Positions 10,769-21,769 of a stretch of DNA of 64,000 nt are shown in pieces. This DNA comes from Basidiobolus meristosporus CBS 931.73 (lineage: Eukaryota; Basidiobolomycota; Basidiobolomycetes; Basidiobolales; Basidiobolaceae). Positions within the stretch are counted from its first letter, which is position 1. Every line of letters starts with the position of its first letter. The stretch spans positions 1-64,000 of the forward strand of contig MCFE01000025.1 of the NCBI GenBank assembly GCA_002104905.1. Reading direction: 5' to 3'. The position numbers and the translations under genes are program-made. The notes beneath the pieces were generated by a model. That model worked only from the letters and a program-made list of their open reading frames with translations. It did no database searches and was not told where the DNA came from.

Positions 10769-11321
10769 ATGGATCTAAAACTCCTCCTGAACCCGGACAT
10801 CACCACGACCCCCACCACCACACCAATTTTCACGAGAGAGCTAAGCTATCAGAAAGGCGCACACTATTGTTTATGGAAGGGATGTGGAAAGTCGTTTACT
10901 AGGAAGCCCGATCTCCTGAGGCACCAGCGGATACATACCGGAGAGCGTCCCTACAAATGCTCCTGGAAGGGATGTATGAGAGAGTTTATCCAACGCTCAA
11001 CACTAATCATCCACTACCGATCGCACACTGGCGAGAGGCCATATCACTGCGATTTCGTAGGATGCCACCAATCCTTTGTGGATGTAAGTACCGTCTAAGC
11101 TCTAGGAAGAACCGAGTTGGTTATTAACCCGCATACGCAAGTCTTCCTCTCTAGTCAGGCATAAACGAGGCCATACTGGCTATCGACCGTATGGATGTCG
11201 GCATTGTGAGAAAACCTTCACCAGGAAAACCTCGCTGACAAGACACTTACAAACATGCCACCAGGAGCTGGGCCATATATTCGGGACATACCACAAATCT
11301 TTTGGCTCAGTCAAAAAGTAA
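10769..11321 (+). CDS. C2H2 zinc-finger protein with four fingers
   Basis: Small putative DNA-binding protein of 164 residues. Exons 10769-11083 and 11142-11321 join in frame. About 27 residues with a Thr-rich run (TTTPTTTP) precede four tandem fingers. Fingers 1-3 have C-x4-C spacing (CLWKGC, CSWKGC, CDFVGC) and finger 4 has C-x2-C (CRHC), each ending in an H-x3-H/C pair. The linkers HTGERPY and HTGYRPY are canonical. The junction was set by the finger consensus: acceptor AAG at 11139-11141 gives [13 protein letters not shown], whereas the nearby TAG and CAG acceptors break the frame. No activation or repression domain is visible, and the targets are unknown. The TTG at 10715 upstream was not used. 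Confidence 0.8.
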
Positions 11322-11666
11322 CCTACCTGTGGACCGATTCATAGAACATATCATCATAGTAGCATTTTTGAACCTCAAAATCATCGGAAAATGGATTTCC
11401 CTTCATTGAACAAGGAGAAGATGGATAGATTTGTGTGTATAAAAATCCTTAAATTTCTAGATCATCATCTTGCCTGGTTTGTTTGGATAAATGCAGAAAT
11501 TTCGGAATATTCAACAACCAACTTGGTCTTATTTTAAACTTGATCTGTTTGATGCTGGCTGAGGCTAAGACGTTTCTTTTTCATTTGATGGAAAAAAATT
11601 CTTCAAGTAGTGTCTAGTTATTTAAATTATCAGCTCTGATTCTCTACTCCAGTACTGGGTGGGCAA
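11322..11666. other. Intergenic between zinc-finger and EAF genes
   Basis: AT-rich spacer of 345 bp. No gene or clear repeat is seen. Confidence 0.5.
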
Positions 11667-12894
11667 ATGACTTCGACTTACTTTAAGCCTGGTGTGTATG
11701 ACATCAAAGTTGGGTCTACGTTCGAAGACAAGAATGACGACTCCTTCTATACGTTCAGATGTAGGAAAACTCGAGGTCCGTTTTGTTGTGCGTACGACAT
11801 ACTTATTTCTCTCCATCCCTAGACAATTTCAAGCCCGATTCGATCGATTACGCCAAAGATGCAACCTTACAAAAGGAGGCTGACGGCCAGTTTTCTGTCG
11901 AATTCCAGAGTCACCAGGTATACACAGCTTGGAATTCCGCTTTCTGTTCAAGCTAACCTATCCGATTTTAAGGAAGGGGAAACCCATTCTTTCAAGGGCA
12001 CCCAGACTCCCTCCAAAGATATAGAATGTCTTCTTATTTACGATGAGGAGACAGGGGTATGCATTCTTCTTCAATGGTTTTGCTACCTCGATGCTAACTC
12101 ATTATCCAGACTTTTACACTTGAACGTCAAGCCTCCGCATTTACTTTGAAGAATGTTCGACGTTCAAAGGCGACAGATATGGAATTAGATCCCACACCTT
12201 CCCTAGTCTTACCTGCTTCGTCAAGCGTCCCCAAATCACCAGGTGTCGGGGTTACTCCAGGCTCTGAGAAGGATGGTGATGAAATGGACCTGGATCTTGA
12301 CACGATGTTAGAGGAGGAGATTGACAAAGCCCTCGATGCTGAGCTCGGGGAATTGGATGGAGACGACGAGAAATCAGGGGACGAATTCGAAGAAGTTGAA
12401 GTTCCAGAGATCAAAGCGCCTCCACCAGAGCCTTATCCACGCACACCCAGTCCAGCCCGCTCTCCCTCACGATCACCTTCCCGGACAGATAAAGGCAGGA
12501 AAGATACTAAGCGTGGATCATTCAGTTCCTCTTCATTCTCTTCCTCCGGGTCTGGTTCGAGTTCCTCCGGCTCAGAGTCCGATTCCGGATCCAGCTCATC
12601 CGGGTCCAGCTCCAGCTCGGGGTCTAGCTCGGGATCAGACTCGGATAGCTTTTCAGATTTGGAAAAGGATATCGAATCGGGAGTCAACTCCGATTCGAAA
12701 AAGAAAAAGCCATCCACTGAGGAGCCCAAGGTATTTTTCACGTAGAATTCTAATGTTCTTGCTCATTCACTAATCATCAACATAAATCACAGGCACATAG
12801 CGGTCCTATCTCCTTGAGTGCTCTCTTAGGGGACGATGATGACGACGGCAATGAGAGAGACGAAGCCGGGATCACTTCAAGTGATGAGGATTAA
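11667..12894 (+). CDS. EAF1: ELL-associated factor (Eaf) elongation factor
   Basis: Partner of ELL that stimulates RNA polymerase II elongation in the nucleus. Five exons (11667-11760, 11823-11917, 11973-12056, 12110-12730, 12793-12894) give 331 residues. The N-terminal EAF domain (about 1-115) shows YNFKPDSIDYAKDA, FKGTQTPSKDIECLLIYDEE and TFTLERQAS, the typical family blocks ending in a CLLIYDEETG-type strand. The rest is low complexity: acidic stretches (DGDEMDLDLD, ELDGDDEKSGDE), a PSPARSPSRSPSR segment and a long Ser/Gly run, like the disordered transactivation tail of animal EAFs. Intron 2 uses an AAG acceptor. ELL itself is not in this window. I am confident of the family; the gene symbol follows fission yeast usage. 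Confidence 0.85.
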
Positions 12895-13004
12895 CAACAA
12901 CGCAACCTTACTTTTACACTGTATGTACATTATATTAATAAACCTTGATTTCATAATATGTATCATATAGGTGTTGTTTATTTACATGGGGCTATACAAT
13001 TACT
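12895..13004. terminator. Shared 3' region of convergent EAF and arrestin genes
   Basis: The two stop codons face each other 110 bp apart. AATAAA-like motifs (ATTAATAAACC near 12934) could serve EAF polyadenylation. Confidence 0.4.
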
Positions 13005-14100
13005 TCACACGGATATTGCTCTAGACACAAGGTTCTCGTTCTCGATGTAAGGAGGTGGTTGTACAAATGGCGAGTTGGGAGTCTCTGAGAACGTGTATGG
13101 CGGCAACGACTGGACTACGTCCCTGGTGTTCGATGACAACACGAGCACTGGCACCTCTAGAGAGACTACTCTGGTTCCCAAGTGCGCATCCTTCAATTTG
13201 ACTTTGAAAGCCAATATATGGTCGACAGTGAACCATTTGGTATTGCAACTGAAGTGAACGTTGCGTGGAGAAATGCGGACATTTAAAGAGAGAGATTGAG
13301 ACTGTAATTCCCGTGGGGAGATGCTGCTCAGCTTGATCCAACTCTCCTCAACAAGATTAGTGTCAGCCTTGGGTATATGGTTGGTGATATTCTCTCTGAT
13401 ATAGCAACCAACTTTCAGGATTTGGGTGGTAGACCGGATCCGGTCAAGCTTGAAGTCGACAGGAATATTCTCGTCGAATCCCACCATCCTGCTAGGCAGG
13501 CTGATTTCGTATGTTAGGATATTGCTCCATTCGGAGCAGAGATGGACAGCCTGGGCAAGCTCGGAATTGAACAAATCAGGGTAGCGACGAACAATGATTT
13601 CCTTTCTCGTCACCGTGTTTCCTCGCAAAAAGCCTCGATATAAGGTTGCTTCCAGCTTGTATTCGATCCCACCGTTATCCAAGTGGATGGTCACAGGCAA
13701 AGAGCCGTTGAAGACATACTCGAAGTCAAAGGTATGTACACCCGCCGGCAAAGTGTGGTTTTTTGGTCCAGGCTTCACAAGTTCCCATCTTCTATCAACC
13801 AAAGCGTTATTTGAAAAATGCAAAATTGACTGGTTACCACGAACTTGAAAGGACAAACGATAATTAGCCCAAACGAACTTCTGGTCAATAGTGTGCGTCT
13901 ACTCTCTTACCTTCATTCCAATTTTGATAAACAACCCCCAGCAATTGGAGGTCTAACGAGACGAAAGATATCGCCTCCTTAAGATTCAGTATCACGCTAC
14001 CCCTCAGTAGAGCACCCGCGGACTCGGGCGGTGAGCCGTTGAAAGCAAGAACCTGTTGCTCCAACAATATCTCTAGTGATAGCTTCTTCTTGATAATCAT
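13005..14100 (-). CDS. Alpha-arrestin with PY motifs (Rsp5 adaptor type)
   Basis: Predicted arrestin-fold adaptor of 342 residues. Exon 1 is 14100-13911 and exon 2 13843-13005. The N-lobe has the typical block GSPPESAGALLRGSVILN and then LPAGVHTFDFEYVF; the C-lobe covers about 150-300. The tail carries LPPY and PPPY motifs, which in this family recruit WW domains of the Rsp5/Nedd4 ubiquitin ligase to plasma-membrane transporters. At 342 residues it is shorter than many fungal ARTs, being just two lobes plus a short tail. The start ATG was chosen over the upstream TTG at 14142 because a TATA box (14148-14158) sits just upstream. The intron ends in AAG after a GCTAAT branch site. The client transporter cannot be inferred. 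Confidence 0.8.
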
Positions 14101-14147
14101 GGAATAATATGGCAGCACGGTGAAATCTATTAGCGCTGCCAATACGG

Positions 14148-14158
14148 TTATATATATT
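14148..14158 (-). promoter_or_regulatory. TATA box of the arrestin gene
   Basis: The minus strand reads AAATATATATAA here, about 50 nt before the ATG at 14100. Confidence 0.45.
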
Positions 14159-14611
14159 TGGCAATGTTTCCTAGCCCCAAGTAATGCAATATCTTCAATA
14201 GAATTTCATTGGGAGCGAAAATCCCTCATTCCCAGAGATCCTGATTCGCCCAAATCCAGAGTAGCAGGTGATGAGCGATTTTTGCTCAGGAGTATTTGGT
14301 AACCAATTACACGTTAACCTGCTTCGTGACCATGGTCAAGGTGAAATTCCACACACTAACAAATATTTACGACTTCTCGGTTAACTTATTCGTGATATTA
14401 ACCAACAACGTCAGTACCACCAATCAAGGAATTCTGCACCACATGGGCCACGAGAAACAGAACCGAACCCCTTGAACCCAAATGCAATTATCAGTGCCAA
14501 TGTTCTCTAAATGACCTATAAGGTTTATCTGCTCCCTGATTGCGATAAGGGAGGGCTGTTTGCTCTTCACGTGCGATGATCATCTCGGCGCCTTACAAAA
14601 CCTTTTACTAA

Positions 14612-14745
14612 TTCTAGAAGCATTTTTCAACAACAGCACCTAACTATTTCTAGAAGCATTTTTCAACAACAGCACCTAATTATTTCTAGAAGCATTTTTC
14701 AACAACAGCACCTAACTATTTCTAGAAGCATTTTTTCAATGGCAA
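14612..14745. repeat. 36-bp tandem repeat, about 3.6 copies
   Basis: The unit begins TTCTAGAAGCATTTTTCAAC and copies start at 14612, 14648, 14684 and 14720. Copies 1-3 differ by only a base or so; the fourth is cut after the run of T. TTCTAGAA in each unit is a palindrome that matches two inverted heat-shock-factor half sites (TTC..GAA). Confidence 0.9.
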
Positions 14746-15302
14746 CATTCCACCAGCTCTAGGATTAATATCAAAATCGAAATACTCCCCAGCCACAGGA
14801 AGTTTTTTCTATTTCAGTCCTAAGGTTTATTCCATGCTAACTTTATTTGATCCCACCCCCTAGTTTTCCCCAAAAATCATATTAAGGAGATTTGGAGGGA
14901 AAACCTTTGACCGGCAGTTGAATAGACAATGGGGAGTTTTAAGACTGTTGAGGAGTGCATGCCTCGGTCTAACGCATACAATGGTGGCCCACTAATTTGT
15001 GTTGATAGGCATTCGCAACCAGCATCGGGCCAACCATTGAGCTAACCATTGAACCACTGCACGGCTATATGTATGTAGCACAATATTGCGATCACCGAAT
15101 ATCCATACGGACATATCCTCCTTTAGCTTATTAAAATATCACAGATCTTGCGCTTTAGATGTATCGTAATCACCGAGACCTTAATCAGGCCATTCCGCAC
15201 GTGTTAGTCAATGCCGAAGGAATGCGATGGTTTTGCAGAGGAAATACGACAGTTTAGGGGAGGGGAAGCACATCTGTATGGTTTTCGTCGAGTGTCGTGT
15301 GG

Positions 15303-15590
15303 CTAAATATAGTATATGCTCGTGCTCAGGATAGTGGTGACTATATAGTTGAGATACAGCTCCCACGCAGATGCAATGCCTACTATCGTGTATCGGCCCC
15401 TATCCCCAAGAAATTTGCCAGAGTGACCCAAGGTGTTGATTCGAAGGCATAAAGTGACAACAACCTTCAGTGTTTTGGCTGCATTGCAACAAGAATAGAT
15501 GGGTTCAACGAAATTCCGACTAGCAATTAGCCTGGGTTCCAGATCTCTTGCGTCCAAAAGGCCCTGAAACGTAGGTTGATACTGGGCCAT
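15303..15590 (-). CDS. Uncertain small reading frame, 95 codons
   Basis: It starts with ATG at 15590 and has no recognisable domain or homologue by eye. It lies in an intergenic region and has no supporting promoter that I can point to. It may well be chance. Confidence 0.12.
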   Translation of the reverse strand: MAQYQPTFQGLLDARDLEPRLIASRNFVEPIYSCCNAAKTLKVVVTLCLRINTLGHSGKFLGDRGRYTIVGIASAWELYLNYIVTTILSTSIYYI

Positions 15591-15790
15591 TGCTTCAATA
15601 AATATGTATATGTCACGAACAGCATCCCAGACGTTTCAATTGAATATATTTAAGGTTAGTGAATAATGATCCATCAGTAGGATCCGTTGATATCTTCCGA
15701 TATGTTTTCTTTAAATAGCAGCGGTAGCGCGCGATGGAGAGTCAGATCTCCCACTTTTTGCATCTCATCCTCACGTTTCTTCCACCTTTT

Positions 15791-15796
15791 TATATA
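15791..15796 (+). promoter_or_regulatory. TATA box of the cyclin gene
   Basis: TTTTTATATA precedes a C/T-rich stretch, 46 nt upstream of the ATG at 15837. Confidence 0.45.
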
Positions 15797-15836
15797 CTGC
15801 ATTCACTCCATTTCAGTACCACACAAATACCAAACC

Positions 15837-16390
15837 ATGGCCTACTCGATTGCTCGCGCCCAACATAACCCTAACTACAAGGCTCTTCCACACACATTGA
15901 TCAGTAAGTCCATAGACATCCCCGTTCCACCTCCAACATCGTACTAATCGAGCCATCAGATTTCACCGCCGAATCGATGTGTAGCCTTTTGAACTGTAAA
16001 AATCGCCCATTAGTGCACATTTCCTTACCAGAGCTCTTGCTGTTCATTGAGCGTCTCACCGAAAGGTCGGGAATTAACACCATCACAGGGGTGGTTGCAC
16101 TTATATACGTCTACCGACTAAAGGCGAGACTTCCCGCAAGGGCCCAGGGGGAGTACGGGACCTCCCACCGGATCTTTCTGTCGAGCTTGCTGGTCGCTTC
16201 GAAGTATTTATACGGGGAGGAGAGTTTAAACAATCGCGCCATGGCCGAGATTTCTGGGGTGTTCACCACCGCGCAGGTGAACCTCATGGAGAAAGAATTC
16301 CTCGGCCTGTTGGATTATCAGGTCTGGGTCAACGACGAGGAGATTCGGGATTTCCTTGAAGAGCATAAAGCAGAGCTTTGCTTCTTTTAA
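15837..16390 (+). CDS. Pcl/Pho80-type cyclin
   Basis: Regulatory subunit for a Pho85/Cdk5-like kinase, by family. Exons 15837-15903 and 15960-16390 give 165 residues, nearly all cyclin box. Blocks seen: LPELLLFIERLTERSGI, ALIYVYRL, THRIFLSSLLVASKYLYGEE-like (SHRIFLSSLL, ASKYL), NRAMAEISGV, LMEKEFLGLLDYQVWV. The SSLLVASKYL core and final LLDY.VWV are typical of the Pcl1/Pcl2/Pho80 group rather than mitotic cyclins. No destruction box or long tail is visible, so the protein is a minimal cyclin box. Pho80 members control phosphate response and Pcl1/2 members polarity and G1; the sequence alone does not decide between them, although VTC genes in the same window make phosphate an open option. Confidence 0.82.
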
Positions 16391-17398
16391 ACCACACCGC
16401 GATTCGACGGAATCCACGATATCCTCCACGCCCTTTCCATCCGTTGATTGTGATGTAGATATTCATGTATATAGTTAATCTAATCCTAGTATTATAAACG
16501 ACAGTCCATTTTGCTATGTTGCGTATCAGAACCCATCCTGATAGATACCAAGCACTCACCCAGCTGCATAGTAATAGTCTTGGGTATCCAACCTAACGCC
16601 AGATACACCGATTGTCAGATAAGCACATGTCATCGATTGTCAAGGTTTTAACCGCGATCCTCTCCACAGTCCACGGAAATAAATGCTATTCGATGACAGG
16701 TGATCTGCTTCTCGATTTGCCAGATTGGGTGGGTGTGACATATCTGGTAGGACATTGTACTTCTTCCTCTAGTTGGTGGAGCATCGTCCCTCTTCCTCTG
16801 TCCACGTTAGGTCTAGGTGCTGATGTGATGCACGGGATGGTCATCTGCAGTCACACCAACCAGACCTGGTTGGTCGCAGATGGATATTATCAGCAGGCCT
16901 ACTCGTACGATATATGACGTTGGGAGCGACACCACCCGGTTGTTGATAACCCGAATCATCATTACAATCCTGATTGTAGAGTGGTCGATAATTATCCGAA
17001 TCATCATTACCACCCTGATTGTAGGATTCTGATCTCTATTGTTCTTATTATTATTATATACGCTTACCTTCTATCTGTCGATAATGTAGCGTCATGGGAT
17101 GCATTATCCGATATGTCGAACAGATTGCCTTGAGTTAGGTATTGTGAATTAATACAAACATGGTCACCAATTGCGTTCATTGAGTGTTGGATGGTCAGTT
17201 ACACTATTGTTCCGACTGGCAGTGCTGGCTAGTCCAGGTTTGTCCACATCTGCGATTAGTTTAATAGTTGGTTTATTTTTACAGATTTTTTGATTTGATT
17301 ATTGGCATGGAGGGAATTCAGGTCCAAGATTCAGATTCATGACTTGTGAGAATTAGCATATACATAGGGGTGACCGGTACAAGCCTATCCAATAGACC
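16391..17398. other. Intergenic between cyclin and MED16
   Basis: About 1 kb. A frame at 16627-16917 has no resemblance to known proteins. A 45-bp imperfect duplication lies at 16942-17024. The rest is AT-rich and without visible structure. Confidence 0.5.
16942..17024. repeat. 45-bp imperfect tandem duplication
   Basis: The two copies share CCGAATCATCATTAC (starting at 16951 and 16996) and CCTGATTGTAG. The offset is 45 bp. Confidence 0.8.
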
Positions 17399-20300
17399 TC
17401 ACAATGGTATCTCTTGCTTGGTGCTTATCACATTTAGCGCGGTAGGTATCAGTAGCTCCCAGGCCCCGCCGCAAACACAAACCTTGCGGAACATGGACTG
17501 CCAAGGAGTGAGCATCCCATGTGGATCGTTTTCATCGATTTCCGCGGCCGAGTAACGAAGGCATCTGGTTGGTAAAAAAATAGCTGATGCATAAGCAAAC
17601 GTGTCACCTGTGGAGGGGATAAGGTAGGTCAAACCTTTTGCATTGTGAAATGTGATTTGCTTTCAGTAGCCGAGTCTTGCGAATAACGTCGATACACCCT
17701 TTAGCATGTTCGAATTGCTTCTTGGAATCCAATTTAGACCTTAATCCTTGGTCAACCTTGCGCAACTCCAACCATTCCAAGTCGTAAAAGAAAATGTTTG
17801 TAGCCTCGAAAAGCGCAGCGAAGTGCTGCGTGAATTTCTCTTGAATTTGTTTAACCGAGTCGTGAAGCTGTGAAGAGACAACTGACTCTGCAACAGTAAT
17901 GCTATCGATTTCATGCCGATCGGCGCCTAAGCATGTAAAATATCAGTAACCTATCGAGTGGACTCGTGCTTACATCCAGATAACATTACCCAAGGATTTC
18001 TTCTGCTCTTCGATAACGGACGAAATTTGGCCAAAGTAGTCATGCAGGTCGTTGATTTTAACTGGTCGCGTTGCCATTATTTCGTTGAGGGCTTTTAAGC
18101 ATTCTCTGCTTTCTTCAGAGTTGCTCTGCTCAAGATGAAGCTTCAGTCCACTGATCAGGAAAAGAATGTTTCGAATATTGAACACTAGATGTGGTCGATA
18201 ATAAAGCGCCAAATGGGAGGGACTTGAATATATATCCGAAGCAGTGTCTATAAATATGATATTAAAATGCATGTCGTGCGTAACCCGACTTGGTTCAACT
18301 CGAGATGTACCTGATGCTGTTTTGGGTGGGCCAGTTATTTTGAAAAAGGAATCCGTATTTCGTAAAATGAATACGCAGCTATCCAGAACCCATGCAACAA
18401 GAGGAAGGAGAGACTTTATAGTATCCGGATCAAATTCTTGTGGCTTGAATGTTAAATCCTTCACATTCTCCTCAAGATAAGTTTTGATCTCGTCAAGATC
18501 TTCGCGGCAACTAGCCATAAAGGCTTCGTGAATGAATTGATACTGCAAAGCTAGGTAGACGTTGATGAATTGTATTGGCTTCCCATTGGCATATTTGAAC
18601 ATGAGAAGCTGTGTAGCAGAGACTCGTCTGATCAAAGCTAAATCGAGGGTAATCTCATGTCTCTCGGCAGCAGTATACAAGACAACGTGAAGCCTTTTGA
18701 GGATCTTTTCCGGGAATTCTGTGATCGTTCAATCTGTATTAGGAAAGGTCACTGTCAATCTCTCAAATCTAGTGTTTTACTCTTGTCTTTGTTCTGCTTC
18801 GTTAATCGAAGAACCGCTTCAATTAAATCAGTCGGATCGACGTTGTTCAATATGCATAGAGCCAGTTGGCAACTCAGCTGATTTGTAGCGATTGTTATAT
18901 CTATATAGACATCGCCATTTAGGGCATTTCAAGTTGATGTTGAGAAGGGCTGATAACCTTACCTGAATCAAAAGCAATATCAAGTGGTAATTTACGGAAT
19001 TGTCCAGTTGAATCTAACACAAGGAGGAAAATATCGTTTGGAGAAGCGCAACAATCTAAAGGGAAGGCTTTGGCGCAATCTGGGTGAATGCTTGATACTA
19101 GTACGATACCATTGTATGCACTTACTGGGTCGCTCATCCTCATTGCCACATATACTTGTATAACCAACTGAACTCAAAGTTATGCTAATTCAAGTAAAGA
19201 ATGAGTTAGTTGAGATTCGGGCAACAGGCGGGCTAATGCCCAGGCGGCCAATCTTACTGACCTATCCCTGAGTTCAAGTTTTCCATTTGAAAGGCCGAGA
19301 CAGATCTGCTGCTTTGATTTCAGCAGAACAACACATGTAACGATGGCCTCCTCAATCTCGGCGTTGCAGACATAATCTAGTATCTACACCAGTAGCCCTG
19401 TTTTCAGTATTGTGCTCTACTTCTAAATATAATATTTGACCATATACCCGCTTTGTAATGCTGGGCGGTTTGTCTGAATCTGAAGAGCCGATATTCCGAA
19501 AGGCAGAGTGCAACTGCACCTCAGATTCTTTCAATTCCCAACAGTAAAGTTTACTGATGTACTTCGCGTCCGGAGCATCTAGAGATCATGGGTCAGACCA
19601 CAATTAACCTGCTTCAGCAGTAAATTTCTGTACCTTGGTTTGTCCCAGTGATGATTAGGATCCGTGTGTTTCTTTCACTAGTGGGGGGTAATAATTTGAG
19701 ATGTAGTAGCGAGCAGTGCGGATTCTCCAAGAAATGGGAGTCTATGGCCTGATCTGATAGATGGATCTTGGCAACCGATTCGCATTGAATAGCTAAAGCT
19801 TGTGTAATGGTGAATAAAATGAAACATCCATTCTCGGTTCAAAAATATGTAACTACCAGGATCAACCGCTAAAAACTGGACAACCACTTCAAAGAGAGAT
19901 AGCATCTTGGTTTGGGAATTTGCTTGGTATACCGCCAACAAGAGTTTTCCATCTAAGCCAGAGAGATCATTTAGAACAGGAAAAAGGAAACAGATGAGCT
20001 GGGCAACGCACTATCCGTAAGAACAACATCACAATGAGAGATACGGTTGCCATCGCCATTCTTTCCACCGAAATAGGGAAGAGATGCCTCCAATTGGGAG
20101 AATAACGTCCCTTCGTGTTGAAAGTGAACGACAATCTAGAGTAGATAGTATGTATCAGAATTACGTTACAATAAAATCATTCCGAAAGAATACGAACCCT
20201 TCCAGAGGCCAAAATAACCAGAAATGCCAAATGACCGAATGGATTGCGAGGCCCTTTAAACGGGGATCTAGAGAAATGGCATGTGCCATCTTCAGTTGTA

Positions 20301-21090
20301 TCCATCTGGGTGTCGTCTAAATTTTGCTTGAAGGGAGACTTTATATGATACTAATATGAACCCCAAAAGTTAGTCGAGATGAATGCGCGTTTCAATATGC
20401 AAAGTGATTCATACATCTCTATCGGTATGTAGCCATTCGAAATGGATCACGGGTTGTTCGAAATTAGCCTCGTATATACACAACCATTCGTTAATGTAAG
20501 TCTGTGTTGAGATATCTCTAATTTAGTCGGGGAAGCTTCAAGAATCTCTATTCCAGGTACTGACCTTGTTTTCCCACAAAACCACTTTTCCGGATTCATC
20601 GATGGAGGCTAAACAGGCTCCTCGCTGGTTCCAAACGAAATCAACCACTTTGTGTTTTTCGTGATGGCGATTTGCGATGTCCACGGGAATCGGGTTGCTG
20701 GAGAAATCGCATACATCTGTGTTGGGTGTATTAACAGCAGTGGTTATCTGCGAGCTAAATGTAATATTAATGAGCTAAAAATAACACGGCATTTGCGAGG
20801 AGGAAAGAGATATTAACGTTTTTAATTGAGTTCCGGACTTAATCGTGGGATCGATGGTTTGAGTCGAAGGATTCGTTGCGTGGGCGATGATATTTTGAGA
20901 TGACCAGCTTGATAGTCTTTAAAGACGTAAAAAAATTGCCTTCAATAAGTACATCCGAAAAAGACCAAGTCGCGTCACTAGCGCGGATATCTCAATCAAG
21001 TACTCACCGACTTTTTCCCTGAAAGCAGAGGGAGGAGTAGATATATTCCAATTTATTCCAAGGTGTTAGTGGTGTATCTGTTTGCGTCAT
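17399..21090 (-). CDS. MED16: Mediator tail subunit 16 (Med16/Sin4)
   Basis: Subunit of the Mediator tail, which links activators to RNA polymerase II. The start is ATG 21090; exon 1 is 21090-21008, and about ten short introns follow. The N-terminal part reads as a WD40-type propeller: NIIAHATN, then DFVWNQRGACLASIDE, GKVVLWEN, VILASGRV and LDGKLLLAVYQ with DPGSYIF. The C-terminal helical part has FPEKILKRLHVVLYTAAE, LLPLVAWVLDSCVFIL and FYDLEWLELR. The last exon appears to encode a CVCGGAW motif, like the Cys-rich end of the family, and stops at 17399. The junction into that exon (about 17610-17690) is not certain; an alternative end is near 17604. The match rests on family-wide pattern, so I am fairly but not fully sure. 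Confidence 0.72.
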
Positions 21091-21769
21091 CTCTATTCAC
21101 GGTCTTGAAGCGCCAACTGATACTTGGCTTATTCTAGAAGCAAATTCACCTTGGAAATTTGTCATGTAAAACTTGGTTTCTACAAATTGGCTCATACAAT
21201 GGGGTCCGTTAAGCTGACCCTAGAAATTAATTTTAATCTTGAATTAGACTCGGTTATATATAAGTAGATTTTGACAATCCTCGAAGTCGACGAATTGCGT
21301 AACATATCTGCTAAATTACATAGCATTGATACATCCGACACATCGTAAGCTTATTCCGAAGACTCAACAAATCGATTGTCTAACACAATTCATATGATCA
21401 ACAAGAATGAGAAAAATTTTGAGTATCCACATGTAGTTTGAGCATTTAATCAAAATAAACAATTCTGTTTTCCACCACTTATGATAACTGATTGGCGGAT
21501 ATCCGATAGTGTTTTGAATTGTTTTCTTATGGAAAAACATCTAGAAGAGGATCATTTGCTTCGATAAAGCCATAATCACAATCACAGCTAATGCTCACCT
21601 ACCATTTAACCTCTTTCTGTTTCTAGCGTTATTGTGAATCTTTTCAGTTCTTTATACTTTTCTTAGAATTCCTTTAGGCATAGCTGAACTACTTTTAACG
21701 AGCTATACCTGTATTTGCCATTGAAACATATATCGATCCTTCACACGAACTCAACACATTGCTGGAACA
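21091..21769. promoter_or_regulatory. Divergent promoter region of MED16 and kinesin
   Basis: 679 bp of AT-rich sequence between two genes transcribed away from each other. TTATATATAAG lies at 21253-21263, about 165 bp from the MED16 start. A CTTTCTGTTTC-type pyrimidine tract lies near 21610 on the kinesin side. No gene is seen inside. Confidence 0.45.

Larger units (their letters stand above)
14101..15836. other. Long intergenic region between arrestin and cyclin genes
   Basis: About 1.7 kb without a convincing gene. It contains the arrestin promoter, a 36-bp tandem repeat (14612-14745), an uncertain 95-codon frame on the minus strand (15303-15590) and the cyclin promoter. Confidence 0.5.

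Noticed and set aside
11152-11154. TAG acceptor for the zinc-finger gene intron
   Set aside because: It puts the downstream exon out of frame with finger 3; the AAG at 11139-11141 completes the finger.
14612-14745. CRISPR-like array
   Set aside because: The units are contiguous with no spacers and the source is a eukaryote; it is a simple tandem repeat.
16627-16917. 97-codon frame downstream of the cyclin
   Set aside because: Composition and lack of any recognisable motif suggest chance; no splice context supports it.
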